Assembly (NCBI RefSeq): GCF_022024055.1
Contig: NZ_CP091788.1
Location: forward strand, 1,860,001 to 1,924,000
Direction of reading: 5' to 3'
DNA: 64,000 bases
From: Prevotella sp. E2-28
GTDB taxonomy: Bacteria; Bacteroidota; Bacteroidia; Bacteroidales; Bacteroidaceae
Below, in pieces: positions 43,446-52,165 of the stretch. Within the stretch, counting starts at the first letter, position 1. Every line of letters begins with the position of its first letter. Under the pieces are notes generated by a model that worked only from the letters and a program-made list of their open reading frames with translations, had not been told where the DNA came from and did no database searches. Both the position numbers and the translations under genes were made by a program.

Positions 43446-44327
43446 ATGAACAAGATATCAATCCGTTTCTATAAGGATTATAAGGTTCGTGCGGTATGGG
43501 ATGAAGACCATAATCAATGGTGGTTTTCTATTCTTGATATCGTGGGTGCTGTTAACGAACAGGAAGACCATGAGAAGAACCGCAACTACTGGAAGTACCT
43601 GAAAGCAAAACTAAAAAAAGAGAATAGTGAGGTGGTTAGTGCCACTACCCAACTGAAACTAACAGCCTCAGACGGAAAGAAATATAAAACAGATGTTATC
43701 AGTCAGGCAGGCGTAGAACAATTGGCAAAATCTATCCGCAACCAACGGGCTATGGTCTTTCTCGACTGGTTTAAATACAGCGAAAACACCATTGACGGAC
43801 GTAGTAAGAAAAAAGCCTATACATTGATAGAGAGTAATTTGGTATCAGATAAGGATGTGGGTACTGTTAAAGCTCTTCAGCAGATACATGCTTACATTTT
43901 TGGTGGTCTCTATGATTTTGCTGGTCAGATTCGTACAAAAACCATTTGGAAGGATGGTACGTTGTTTTGTCGAGCAGAGTACTTAATGAAGAATCTGAGT
44001 ATTATTGAGGCAATGCCAGAGACAACATTTGATGAGATAGTGAACAAATATGTAGAAATGAACGTGGCGCATCCTTTTATGGAGGGAAATGGTCGTAGTA
44101 CTCGTATTTGGTTGGACGAAATATTTAAAAAGCGATTAGGCAAGTGTGTTGACTGGAGTAAGATAGACAAGAAAGAATATCTAGAAGCCATGCGCAGAAG
44201 TACGACTGATGCTACTGCTATTAAGTCTTTGCTTCAAGGGGCAATGACAGACCGCATTGACGATCGCGAAATATTTATGAAGGGTATCGATTATTCTTAC
44301 TACTACGAGCAGGAGGACGAAGCATGA
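43446..44327 (+). CDS. Bro-N/Fic-domain protein inside the type I restriction operon
   Basis: 293 residues from ATG 43446. The first 110 residues (FYKDYKVRAVWDEDHNQWWF, ILDIVGAVNEQEDHEKNRNY, ISQAGVEQLAKSIRNQRAM) resemble the Bro-N/AntA-like DNA-binding domain of phage and accessory proteins. The C-terminal Fic domain has GGLYDFAGQIRTKTI and the catalytic loop HPFMEGNGRS (His 209 to Ser 218), matching HxFx(D/E)GNGR, so AMP transfer or similar modification is expected. Residues 284-288, SYYYE, fit the C-terminal auto-inhibitory (S/T)xxxE motif of class III Fic proteins. Stop overlaps the hsdS start (ATGA), so it is co-translated with the specificity subunit. Target unknown. Confidence 0.88.
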   Translation: MNKISIRFYKDYKVRAVWDEDHNQWWFSILDIVGAVNEQEDHEKNRNYWKYLKAKLKKENSEVVSATTQLKLTASDGKKYKTDVISQAGVEQLAKSIRNQRAMVFLDWFKYSENTIDGRSKKKAYTLIESNLVSDKDVGTVKALQQIHAYIFGGLYDFAGQIRTKTIWKDGTLFCRAEYLMKNLSIIEAMPETTFDEIVNKYVEMNVAHPFMEGNGRSTRIWLDEIFKKRLGKCVDWSKIDKKEYLEAMRRSTTDATAIKSLLQGAMTDRIDDREIFMKGIDYSYYYEQEDEA

Positions 44328-45742
44328 ACGCACAACAACTGAAGAACGCTATACTGCAAGAGGTCATCGAAGGTCGCCTTGTTCCTCAGGACCCCAACGA
44401 CGAGCCCGCATCAGCCCTCCTTGCCCGCATTCGCCAGGAGAAAGAACAGCTGGTTAAGGCTGGCAAACTAAAAAAGAAAGACCTCGTAGTTAACCCCATC
44501 TCCGAGGATGAAATTCCGTTTGAGATTCCTGAAAGCTGGGAGTGGGTAAGATTAAGTGAGGTTATTGACGTACGTGATGGAACTCATGATACCCCAGCCT
44601 ACATTCCTCATGGTTATCCTCTAATTACAGGAAAAGATTTCTATAATGGCTATTTTGATTTATCAAAGACTCAATATATAAGTGAAAGTGATTATATTGA
44701 AATTTGTAAACGATCAAAGGTTGATATTGGAGATATTTTATTCTCTATGATAGGCGGTAATATAGGTAGCCAAATACTAATCTCAAGGGAGAATTATTTT
44801 GAAATGGCCATTAAAAACGTGGCACTTTTCAAACAGTTCCCATCAAAAAGTGTAGATTCAAAGTATCTTTCCGTATTCTTGGAATCTCGTGTTGATCATA
44901 TAAAATCCATAGCATTAGGTGGGGCTCAATCTTTTGTGTCTCTAAAAATGTTGAGAACCTATTTGTTTCCTCTTCCTCCCCTTGCCGAACAACAGCGTAT
45001 TGTAGCAAAGATAGAAGAACTCCTGCCAAAGGTAGAGGAATACGGCAAGGCGCAGGATGCGCTTAACAAACTGAATACAGAACTACCAGAACGCTTAAAG
45101 AAAAGCATTCTCCAAGAAGCCATAGAAGGCCGCCTCGTCCCCCAAGACCCCAACGACGAACCCGCCAGCGTTCTCCTAGCCAAAATCCGCAAGGAGAAAG
45201 AACAACTCGTAAAGGCTGGCAAACTCAAAAAGAAAGACCTCATCGAAACTCCCATCTCCGAGGAAGAAATCCCCTTCGAAATTCCTGAGAGTTGGGAGTG
45301 GGTAAGATTAGGTTTTATCTCAGAAATAGTAACAGGAAAGAAAGATGCAAATAATGGAGATGAAAATGGAAATTATTATTTCTTTACTTGTTCAAATACG
45401 CCATTAAAAAGTAGAACATATTCATACGATGGGGATTACTTAATAATGCCGGGTAATGGTGCGAACATCGGACAAGTAATTCATTTTAATGGTAAGTTTG
45501 AGGCATATCAACGTACATATCTGTTAAAAACATATGCAACTTTTAATCTTGAATATTTAAAATACCATCTTATCTGTAACTGGAAGGAATATAATCAGGA
45601 CAAGTTATTTGGATCAGCAATTCCATACATTAAATTAAACAATCTACTTTCCTATCCCGTGGCTCTTCCTCCTCTTGCTGAGCAACATCGCATTGTAGAG
45701 AAGCTAGAGCAAGTACTTGGTGAAATAGACAAACTAAAGTAG
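44324..45742 (+). CDS. hsdS: Type I specificity subunit HsdS
   Basis: 472 residues with two target-recognition domains (about 75-225 and 325-455). Each is preceded by a nearly identical conserved block: residues 8-77 with ILQEVIEGRLVPQDPNDEPA and IPFEIPESWEWVRL, and residues 261-330 with ILQEAIEGRLVPQDPNDEPA and the same IPFEIPESWEWVRL. Each domain ends with LPPLAEQ(Q/H)RIV. The two recognition domains bind the two halves of a bipartite DNA site and the conserved helices set the spacing. The direct repeats at DNA level (about 44349-44553 and 45105-45308) could recombine. Start overlaps the Fic stop. Confidence 0.94.
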   Translation: MNAQQLKNAILQEVIEGRLVPQDPNDEPASALLARIRQEKEQLVKAGKLKKKDLVVNPISEDEIPFEIPESWEWVRLSEVIDVRDGTHDTPAYIPHGYPLITGKDFYNGYFDLSKTQYISESDYIEICKRSKVDIGDILFSMIGGNIGSQILISRENYFEMAIKNVALFKQFPSKSVDSKYLSVFLESRVDHIKSIALGGAQSFVSLKMLRTYLFPLPPLAEQQRIVAKIEELLPKVEEYGKAQDALNKLNTELPERLKKSILQEAIEGRLVPQDPNDEPASVLLAKIRKEKEQLVKAGKLKKKDLIETPISEEEIPFEIPESWEWVRLGFISEIVTGKKDANNGDENGNYYFFTCSNTPLKSRTYSYDGDYLIMPGNGANIGQVIHFNGKFEAYQRTYLLKTYATFNLEYLKYHLICNWKEYNQDKLFGSAIPYIKLNNLLSYPVALPPLAEQHRIVEKLEQVLGEIDKLK

Positions 45743-45748
45743 TAATCT

Positions 45749-46981
45749 ATGAACAGACTTGTACTCATAGGAAACGGATTCGATTTGGCGCATGGCCTCA
45801 AAACCAGCTATAAGGATTTTATTTGCTGGTATTGGAAAGAAAGGGTGCTAAGACTCTATGACTGCAGAGAAAAAACATCTGATGATGGGCTGTGCAAGTT
45901 CTCAATATTGACTTATGAAACGTGGCATTACTTTTTCTTTTACAACCATATAAAATTAAAATTTGTAGAGGACACTAAGTTCATTGATGTTACAAATGAT
46001 AAAGAGACTTTCGGAATAGAGTATTATCCTCTTTTCGAGCGAATCCACAAGAGCATAGAGACTAAAGGGTGGGTAGATATAGAGAATGATTATTACGACC
46101 TATTGAAGGAATACTTAAAAAACAATGCTCCTGAAGAGAAAATTGTGGCTCTGAACTTAGAACTACAACTTCTTCAAGAAAAATTAGTAGAATATCTGAA
46201 GAGCATAAAAGTGTCTGATGAGCTACTAAACACAGGTATTTGCCAAAAGATATATGCACCCTTCAAAACAACTGATATTTCTATTAGTGGACAACATGCA
46301 CTGAAAGGACATATTGAAGCAGGGTTAGAGCTTAGTAATGAAGATTGGGATTGGAAACTAAGACCATACGAAAGCAACTGTTATTCAAAAGGTTATATCA
46401 ATGAATACAAGAAAAAACTGAATAATAATCCCTATGTTGGCAAAGAGGAGCCACCGCATGAACTCATGTTGCCCAACAAAATAATGCTGCTCAACTTCAA
46501 TTATACTCATACAGCTGACCTGTACTGTAAAAAAGGAACGATTTTCACCGTTAACCAAATTCATGGTGATTTGAATAGGCCTTCAAGCGTGATATTTGGA
46601 TATGGAGATGAGTTGGATGAGAATTACAAAGCTCTGCTGAATAGGAATAACAATAAATACCTTTGTAATATCAAGTCTATCAAATATCTGGAGGCCGACA
46701 ACTATCGAAAGATGCTGTCGTTCATAGAATCAGAGCCATATCAGATACTTATTATGGGACATTCATGCGGCAATTCTGATCGAACTCTGCTTAACACTCT
46801 GTTTGAACATAAGAACTGCGTGTCTATAAAACCTTATTATTATAAGTATGATAAGGATAAAGACAACTATATTGATTTGATTCAGAACATCAGCAGAAAC
46901 TTCACAGATATGAAACTGATGCGGGATAGGGTCGTAAATAAAACATATTGCGAGCCACTTACAAATATGAATAACAACTAA
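45749..46981 (+). CDS. AbiH-family abortive-infection protein
   Basis: 410 residues. The N-terminus MNRLVLIGNGFDLAHGLKTS is the diagnostic opening of the AbiH family (phage abortive infection, first known from lactococcal plasmids), with a Rossmann-like nucleotide-binding look. Further family-like segments are IMLLNFNYTHTADLY near residue 247, NQIHGDLNRPSSVIFGYGDE near 270, and ILIMGHSCGNSDRTLLNTLF near 333, which carry conserved His, Gly and Asp. The mechanism is unknown. It starts 6 bases after hsdS, so it is probably the last gene of the restriction operon and part of a small defence island. It has AT-rich codon use compared with hsdR and hsdM. Confidence 0.85.
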   Translation: MNRLVLIGNGFDLAHGLKTSYKDFICWYWKERVLRLYDCREKTSDDGLCKFSILTYETWHYFFFYNHIKLKFVEDTKFIDVTNDKETFGIEYYPLFERIHKSIETKGWVDIENDYYDLLKEYLKNNAPEEKIVALNLELQLLQEKLVEYLKSIKVSDELLNTGICQKIYAPFKTTDISISGQHALKGHIEAGLELSNEDWDWKLRPYESNCYSKGYINEYKKKLNNNPYVGKEEPPHELMLPNKIMLLNFNYTHTADLYCKKGTIFTVNQIHGDLNRPSSVIFGYGDELDENYKALLNRNNNKYLCNIKSIKYLEADNYRKMLSFIESEPYQILIMGHSCGNSDRTLLNTLFEHKNCVSIKPYYYKYDKDKDNYIDLIQNISRNFTDMKLMRDRVVNKTYCEPLTNMNNN

Positions 46982-47028
46982 AAAAAATCATTGATGTCAT
47001 GAATGCACGTTAATTCAGAAAAAAGTTG

Positions 47029-47036
47029 TACCTTTG
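47029..47036 (+). promoter_or_regulatory. -7 box of the TraB-like gene
   Basis: TACCTTTG, 35 bases before ATG 47072, in the 90-base gap after abiH. Confidence 0.6.
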
Positions 47037-47071
47037 CAGATGTAATCCTAAAACTTATCCATTAAGTAAAT

Positions 47072-47998
47072 ATGAAGAAAATCATCATAACCGCTCTGCT
47101 TTTCATGGCAGCCAACGTAACAATCAATGCCCAGTTTATTTTCCGCATCAGCGGCAACGGACTTGAAAAAAACTCGTATATTTTAGGCTCGTTGCATATA
47201 CTGTCCGGCGACCTGCTCGACAGCATCCCAGCCTATCAGGAAGCTGAGAACCAATGTCAGCAGTTGTTTGTTGAGACTGATATCACAGACCAGCAAAACA
47301 ATAAAGACATACGAGCCGCAGGTCAACAGCTGCTCACGCTGCCCGACGGAATGACTATTTCCGACGTCTTGGGTGAAGAGAAAATGAATATCCTGAAAGA
47401 AAGGATGAAGGTATCGTGTCACGTCAATCTGGACGATTCCGTAGCAAAAGCCTATCTGCACTATCAGCCATTTTTTTTCACTATGATGCTCAATGTGACG
47501 ATTCAATTTGAGGCCTTACAGAAATATCCTGCCATGCGTAACGGCAACGTGATGGATGGAGCCTGTATGAAAAGGGCTAAAGACCGCGGATGGAAGGTCG
47601 GCAATCTGGACCGTCTGCAAAAGTCCGAAGAAGTGGACAAAGCCAAGGAGACAATGGCCGCATCCATCGATGCGCAAGTTGATACGCTCATGGCTCTCGT
47701 CAACAACTTCGACGAGCGCAAACAGAAAATACTGAAGGAATTTGAAGGGGCACAGATTTTGAGCGACTATTGGACTGCGGGTGACTACGAAGGCTTTGAG
47801 AAGTTCATGAAATCTGAAAACGAGTCTTATCCAAATATCTATGCCAATCGCAACAAGAAGTGGATGCCCACTATCGTTGAAGCCATCAAGGAAATGCCTA
47901 CGCTCTTTGTCTTCGGAGCCGGACACTTGACTGGTCCTGATGGTGTTGTACGGATGCTCCGCGACGCAGGATATATTGTAACTCAAATAAAAAAGTAA
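47072..47998 (+). CDS. TraB/GumN-family secreted protein
   Basis: 308 residues. A signal peptide (MKKIIITALLFMAANVTINA) is followed by FIFRISGNGLEKNSYILGSLHIL, the usual start of TraB/PrgY/GumN proteins with the conserved GS.H motif, then LFVETDI with a conserved Glu, and a C-terminal MPTLFVFGAGHLTGPDGVV with the GAGHL motif. The family is predicted to be a metalloprotease-like fold; activity in Bacteroidota is uncharacterised. Location should be periplasmic. It stands alone under its own promoter between the defence genes and a helicase. Confidence 0.88.
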   Translation: MKKIIITALLFMAANVTINAQFIFRISGNGLEKNSYILGSLHILSGDLLDSIPAYQEAENQCQQLFVETDITDQQNNKDIRAAGQQLLTLPDGMTISDVLGEEKMNILKERMKVSCHVNLDDSVAKAYLHYQPFFFTMMLNVTIQFEALQKYPAMRNGNVMDGACMKRAKDRGWKVGNLDRLQKSEEVDKAKETMAASIDAQVDTLMALVNNFDERKQKILKEFEGAQILSDYWTAGDYEGFEKFMKSENESYPNIYANRNKKWMPTIVEAIKEMPTLFVFGAGHLTGPDGVVRMLRDAGYIVTQIKK

Positions 47999-48087
47999 AC
48001 ATATGATTTCTGATTGCAAAGGTACGAAAAGTTTTGGAGATGATAGCTTTTCCTTTCTTTTTGTTTGGTGGCTTCGAAAATTATCCG

Positions 48088-48095
48088 TAACTTTG
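48088..48095 (+). promoter_or_regulatory. -7 box of the second DEAD-box helicase gene
   Basis: TAACTTTG ends 8 bases before ATG 48104, implying a very short leader. Confidence 0.55.
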
Positions 48096-48103
48096 CGAAG
48101 AAT

Positions 48104-49441
48104 ATGAAAGACGTAAATATTAATAAGGTATTAGAGAAACTGGGTATCGATTCGCTGAATGCGATGCAGCAGGAATCACAAGAATGCATGTTGAGAGGAC
48201 GCAATGATGTGGTGGTGCTCTCGCCTACAGGTTCTGGTAAGACATTGGCTTACCTGCTTCCCCTCGTTCAGATGCTAAATGCTGAGAGCGAAGAGGTGCA
48301 GGCACTGGTTATTGTGCCTGGACGTGAGTTGGCTATGCAGTCGGATGGGGTTCTCAAAAGCATGGGCACGGGTATCCGCTCGCAGGCCTGCTATGGCGGA
48401 CGTGCTGCTATGGATGAGCATCGCGTGCTGAAGCAGAATCGCCCTCATGTGGTATTTGGTACGCCAGGTCGCCTGAACGACCACTTGGATAAAGGAAACA
48501 TAGATTCCTACCATATTAAATATATAATAATAGACGAGTTCGACAAATGTCTGGAGATGGGATTTCTGAATGAAATGTCGCGACTGGTGGGGAAACTCAC
48601 GAACCTGCAGCGTCGTTTTCTGCTCTCTGCAACTGATGCGGAACAGATTCCGCAGTTTGTAGAGATGCGTCGCACAGACCGCTTGGATTATCTCATAGAT
48701 GATGAGCCTATAAATGATAGGGTAGAGGTCTTTCGTGTAGATAGTCCTGAGAAGGACAAACTGGCAACCCTTTCACGTCTGCTCCTAACATTGGGGGACA
48801 CCCAGAGCATCGTATTCCTTAACTATCGAGACTCCGTGGAGCGTACTGACGAGTATCTGCGCAAGCAGGGATTCGTGACCAGTGCTTTTCATGGTGGATT
48901 AGAACAGCGCCAGCGTGAAGATGCCTTATATAAATTCTCTAATGGCTCTTCCACGGTTTTGGTATCTACAGATTTAGCCTCTCGTGGTCTTGATATTCCC
49001 CATATCGATAATATCATTCATTACCATTTGCCTAACACTGAGGATGCACTCGTACATCGCGTGGGACGTACAGCCCGTTGGGATCAGATGGGCAAGACCT
49101 TCTTTATTGTAGGGCCCGAAGAGCATTTGCCCGAGTTTGTTGAAGGGGGCATCAAGGACTATTCACTCCCCTCTCTGTCCAGAGAGGGGGTGGGGGTGAG
49201 TCTTCCTCGTATGGCTACATTATATATAGGTAAAGGCAAGAAGGACAAAATATCAAAAGGCGATATCGTGGGCTATCTCTGCAAGAAAGGTGGACTGGAG
49301 CCTTCTGATATAGGAAGAATAGACGTCAACGACCGTTATGCCTATGCTGCCGTCAGTTGTAAAATGGTGCAACAAGTGCTTCGACTTACACGTGGTGAGA
49401 AAATCAAGGGAATTCGTACTGTTGTAGAACTAGTGAGATAG
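48104..49441 (+). CDS. DEAD-box-like RNA helicase with DEFD motif II
   Basis: 445 residues from ATG 48104 (MKDVNINKVLEKLGIDS); the longer frame crosses the promoter. Motifs: Q motif region NAMQQESQECML, Walker A SPTGSGKT, GTPGR, motif II DEFD (in IIIDEFDKCLEMGF) rather than DEAD, motif III SAT, motif V STDLASRGLDIP, motif VI HRVGRTAR. The C-terminal domain (LYIGKGKKDKISKGDIVGYL) resembles the DbpA-type RNA-binding domain found in rRNA helicases such as DbpA. A short palindromic repeat lies in frame at 49165-49201 and codes for the linker LPSLSREGVGVS between motor and RNA-binding domain. Confidence 0.9.
   Translation: MKDVNINKVLEKLGIDSLNAMQQESQECMLRGRNDVVVLSPTGSGKTLAYLLPLVQMLNAESEEVQALVIVPGRELAMQSDGVLKSMGTGIRSQACYGGRAAMDEHRVLKQNRPHVVFGTPGRLNDHLDKGNIDSYHIKYIIIDEFDKCLEMGFLNEMSRLVGKLTNLQRRFLLSATDAEQIPQFVEMRRTDRLDYLIDDEPINDRVEVFRVDSPEKDKLATLSRLLLTLGDTQSIVFLNYRDSVERTDEYLRKQGFVTSAFHGGLEQRQREDALYKFSNGSSTVLVSTDLASRGLDIPHIDNIIHYHLPNTEDALVHRVGRTARWDQMGKTFFIVGPEEHLPEFVEGGIKDYSLPSLSREGVGVSLPRMATLYIGKGKKDKISKGDIVGYLCKKGGLEPSDIGRIDVNDRYAYAAVSCKMVQQVLRLTRGEKIKGIRTVVELVR
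49165..49201. repeat. Palindromic repeat inserted in frame in a helicase gene
   Basis: ACTCCCCTCTCT, loop GTCC, AGAGAGGGG and a trailing GTGGGGGTGAGT form a G-rich hairpin of 37 bases. It codes for Ser/Pro/Gly-rich residues at the boundary between two domains. Dispersed repeats of this 'CCCTCTCT..AGAGAGGG' form are common in Bacteroidota intergenic regions, as I recall. Confidence 0.65.
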
Positions 49442-49508
49442 AAATTGTCACTTTCAGTTTGCAAATTGTCACGAAATACACCCTTTTGCATTAATTTTTG
49501 CCAAAATA

Positions 49509-49540
49509 TTTGCCCAATTCAAATAAAAAGTGTAATTTCG
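49509..49540 (+). promoter_or_regulatory. Promoter of serC-serA
   Basis: TTTGC (49509-49513), 19 bases, TAATTTCG (49533-49540), 41 bases before the serC ATG. Confidence 0.65.
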
Positions 49541-49581
49541 CACGCAAATTTCAAAACCATTAATAAACCTATAAAAAAATT

Positions 49582-50649
49582 ATGAAGAAGTATAACTTTA
49601 ATGCAGGTCCCTCAATGCTTCCTCGTGAGGTGATTGAGGCCACCGCCAAACAATGTTTGGACTTCAATGGTTCTGGTCTCTCTCTGATGGAGATCAGCCA
49701 TCGTGCTAAGGATTTTCAGCCCGTTGTTGACGAGGCTGTTGCTCTTGTAAAAGAACTGCTACAGGTTCCTGAGGGCTACTCCGTAATCTTCCTTGGTGGT
49801 GGTGCTTCCCTGGAGTTCTGCATGATTCCTTATAACTTCCTGATTAAGAAGGCTGCTTACCTGAACACTGGTGTTTGGGCAAAGAAGGCTATGAAGGAAG
49901 CAAAACTTTTCGGTGAGGTAGTAGAGGTTGCTTCTTCTGCTGATGCAAACTACACCTTCATTCCTAAGGATTTTGCAGTTCCCGCTGATGCTGACTATCT
50001 GCACATCACAACTAACAATACAATCTACGGTACAGAGATTCGTAAGGACCTCGACGTAAACGTACCTCTGATTGCTGATATGTCATCAGACTTCATGAGC
50101 CGTCCTGTTGATGTAAGCAAGTATGACGCTATCTATGCAGGTGCTCAGAAGAACCTGTCAATGGCCGGTGTTACCATCGTTATCGTGAAGGACGAGGCTC
50201 TTGGTAAAGCTCCCCGTGAGATTCCTACCATGCTGGATTATCGCACTCACGTATCAAAGGGCTCTATGTTTAATACTCCTCCTGTGGTGCCCATCTACTG
50301 CGCTCTTGAGAACCTCCGCTGGGTTAAGAAGCAGGGTGGCGTAGAGGCTATGGACAAGCTGGCTAAACAGCGTGCAGAGATCGTTTATGGTGAGATCGAC
50401 CGCAACAAGCTGTTCGTTGGTACCGCTAAGGAAGAGGACCGTTCACTGATGAACCTCTGCTTCGTAATGGCTCCTGAGTATAAAGAACTTGAGAAAGAAT
50501 TCCTTGACTTCGCTGTTTCAAAGGGTATGGTTGGTGTTAAGGGTCACCGTGATGTAGGTGGTTTCCGTGCATCTTGCTACAACGCTCAGACCATCGAAGG
50601 CTGCAACGCTCTCGTTGCTTGCATGAAGGAGTTCGAAGCTAATCACTAA
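49582..50649 (+). CDS. serC: Phosphoserine aminotransferase SerC
   Basis: 355 residues. It converts 3-phosphohydroxypyruvate and glutamate to phosphoserine with PLP, the second step of serine synthesis (cytoplasm). The N-terminus [14 protein letters not shown] is the family signature, SLMEISHR and [10 protein letters not shown] bind phosphate and PLP, and [12 protein letters not shown] contains the PLP-binding Lys near residue 190. The C-terminal [19 protein letters not shown] holds the substrate-carboxylate Arg and ends normally. It precedes serA by 37 bases with uniform, highly expressed-type codon use, making a serine operon without serB. Confidence 0.96.
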   Translation: MKKYNFNAGPSMLPREVIEATAKQCLDFNGSGLSLMEISHRAKDFQPVVDEAVALVKELLQVPEGYSVIFLGGGASLEFCMIPYNFLIKKAAYLNTGVWAKKAMKEAKLFGEVVEVASSADANYTFIPKDFAVPADADYLHITTNNTIYGTEIRKDLDVNVPLIADMSSDFMSRPVDVSKYDAIYAGAQKNLSMAGVTIVIVKDEALGKAPREIPTMLDYRTHVSKGSMFNTPPVVPIYCALENLRWVKKQGGVEAMDKLAKQRAEIVYGEIDRNKLFVGTAKEEDRSLMNLCFVMAPEYKELEKEFLDFAVSKGMVGVKGHRDVGGFRASCYNAQTIEGCNALVACMKEFEANH

Positions 50650-50686
50650 TTAAAATTAAACATAAAAGATTAAACATTAGATCTTT

Positions 50687-51604
50687 ATGAAAGTTTTAGT
50701 TGCAACAGAGAAACCTTTCGCAGCAGCTGCTGTGAATGGTATCAAAGCAGAGATTGAAGCAGCAGGCAACGAACTGGCTCTGCTGGAGAAATATACAGAG
50801 AAGGCACAGCTGCTCGACGCTGTGAAGGATGCTGATGCGCTGATTATCCGTTCGGATAAGGTTGACGCTGAGGTACTCGATGCTGCTAAGCAGTTGAAAA
50901 TTGTGGTACGTGCAGGCGCTGGTTATGACAACATTGACCTTGCTGCTGCTACTGCTCACAATGTAGTAGCCGAGAATACTCCTGGTCAGAATGCCAATGC
51001 GGTGGCTGAGCTCGTGTTCGGTCTGCTCGTATTTGCCGTTCGTAATTTCTACAATGGTAAGGCAGGTACAGAGTTGATGGGCAAGAAGCTGGGTATCCTG
51101 GCATTCGGTAATGTGGGTCGTAACGTGGCTCGTATTGCCAAGGGCTTCGGAATGGACGTTTACGCTTACGATGCTTTCTGTCCTGCAGAGGTTATCGAGA
51201 AGGCTGGCGTACATGCTGTGGCTAATCAGGAGGCTCTTTTTGAACAGTGCGACGTTGTTTCACTCCACATCCCTGCAACTCCAGAGACTAAGCAGAGCAT
51301 TAACTACGCTTTGGTTGGTAAGATGAAGAAGGGTGGTATCCTGGTCAACACTGCTCGTAAGGAAGTTATCAATGAGCCAGAACTGATTAAGTTGATGGCT
51401 GAGCGTGAGGACCTGAAGTTCGTTACTGACATCATGCCAGATGCTAACGATGAGTTCGCTAAGTTCGAGGGTCGCTACTTCTCAACTCCTAAGAAGATGG
51501 GTGCTCAGACCGCAGAGGCTAACACCAATGCTGGTATTGCTGCTGCAAAGCAGATTAACGCATTCTTCAAGGATGGCGACACAAAATTCCAGGTAAATAA
51601 GTAA
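50687..51604 (+). CDS. serA: D-3-phosphoglycerate dehydrogenase SerA (short form)
   Basis: 305 residues. It oxidises 3-phosphoglycerate with NAD, the first step of serine synthesis. The NAD-binding Rossmann motif is KKLGILAFGNVGRNVARIAK near residue 127. Catalytic residues fit the 2-hydroxyacid dehydrogenase pattern: Arg in VNTARKEVINEPEL, then an acidic and a basic position later. The ACT regulatory domain of longer SerA proteins is missing, so feedback by serine through that domain is not expected. KVLVATEKPFAAAAVNGI at the N-terminus is ordinary for the Bacteroidota form. A hairpin terminator follows by 31 bases. Confidence 0.93.
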   Translation: MKVLVATEKPFAAAAVNGIKAEIEAAGNELALLEKYTEKAQLLDAVKDADALIIRSDKVDAEVLDAAKQLKIVVRAGAGYDNIDLAAATAHNVVAENTPGQNANAVAELVFGLLVFAVRNFYNGKAGTELMGKKLGILAFGNVGRNVARIAKGFGMDVYAYDAFCPAEVIEKAGVHAVANQEALFEQCDVVSLHIPATPETKQSINYALVGKMKKGGILVNTARKEVINEPELIKLMAEREDLKFVTDIMPDANDEFAKFEGRYFSTPKKMGAQTAEANTNAGIAAAKQINAFFKDGDTKFQVNK

Positions 51605-51635
51605 AAACCTAGATTATAAGTTCCTGAAAAGGAAG

Positions 51636-51668
51636 AGGCTGTGGTTATTCAACCACAGCCTTTATTCT
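51636..51668. terminator. Terminator after serA, shared with the convergent DUF5606 gene
   Basis: AGGCTGTGGTT, loop ATTC, AACCACAGCCT, then TTTATTCTT. The opposite strand has a weaker pyrimidine tail, so it may act both ways. Confidence 0.8.
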
Positions 51669-51706
51669 TCTTATAGCCTTAAAAAAGTAAGTGATAGATA
51701 TTACTA

Positions 51707-52138
51707 TTACTTGTTTTCCTCTTCCTTAGCCTCTTCTGGCTCGGGCTGTTTGAAATCAGAGATGCCGTTCTCAATGAGAATGTTATACCACTGAATCAGC
51801 TTCTTGATGTGGCTGTTCTGTACACGCTCACGGTCGAAGTTAGGCAGGATTTTTGCAAAGTATTCACGTAGCTCATCACCGCTGGCTTTCTTATAATCAA
51901 CGCTAGACTTCTTGCCGCCTTCCAGGTTCTTCATGTTCTCAAGAACTTCAGTGAGGGCAATGTCTTCTTCGTCAGTAAACATGGCAATATCGTTCAGTGA
52001 CGTAATACGGTCCGAGCCAAAAGCAGGCTGACGACGATGTGTGGCGTCAAGAGCTTCAACGATAAGATTGTTCTTTCCGCGTGATACAAGTTTGTAGAGT
52101 CCGGGCTTGCCGGCAATTGCTAAAATAGTCTGTTGCAT
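51707..52138 (-). CDS. DUF5606 protein
   Basis: 143 residues. The N-terminal half (ILAIAGKPGLYKLVSRGKNN, IVEALDATHRRQPAF, ITSLNDIAMFTDEEDIALTE) is an SH3/barrel-like beta region and a helical part follows (DELREYFAKILPNFDRERV, IKKLIQWYNIL), with an acidic Glu/Lys tail. This layout matches the Bacteroidota DUF5606 family; no function is known to me. No signal peptide, so cytoplasmic. Fifth and last gene of the nusB-yajC-ybbR-coaE unit, 27 bases after coaE. Confidence 0.82.
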   Translation of the reverse strand: MQQTILAIAGKPGLYKLVSRGKNNLIVEALDATHRRQPAFGSDRITSLNDIAMFTDEEDIALTEVLENMKNLEGGKKSSVDYKKASGDELREYFAKILPNFDRERVQNSHIKKLIQWYNILIENGISDFKQPEPEEAKEEENK

Positions 52139-52165
52139 ATTCTTTCTGTTTTTTATGATTATACG

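Noticed and set aside
49441..49581. Serine-responsive riboswitch or leader before serC
   Set aside because: Only a promoter and a 40-base leader fit; no conserved structure is visible.
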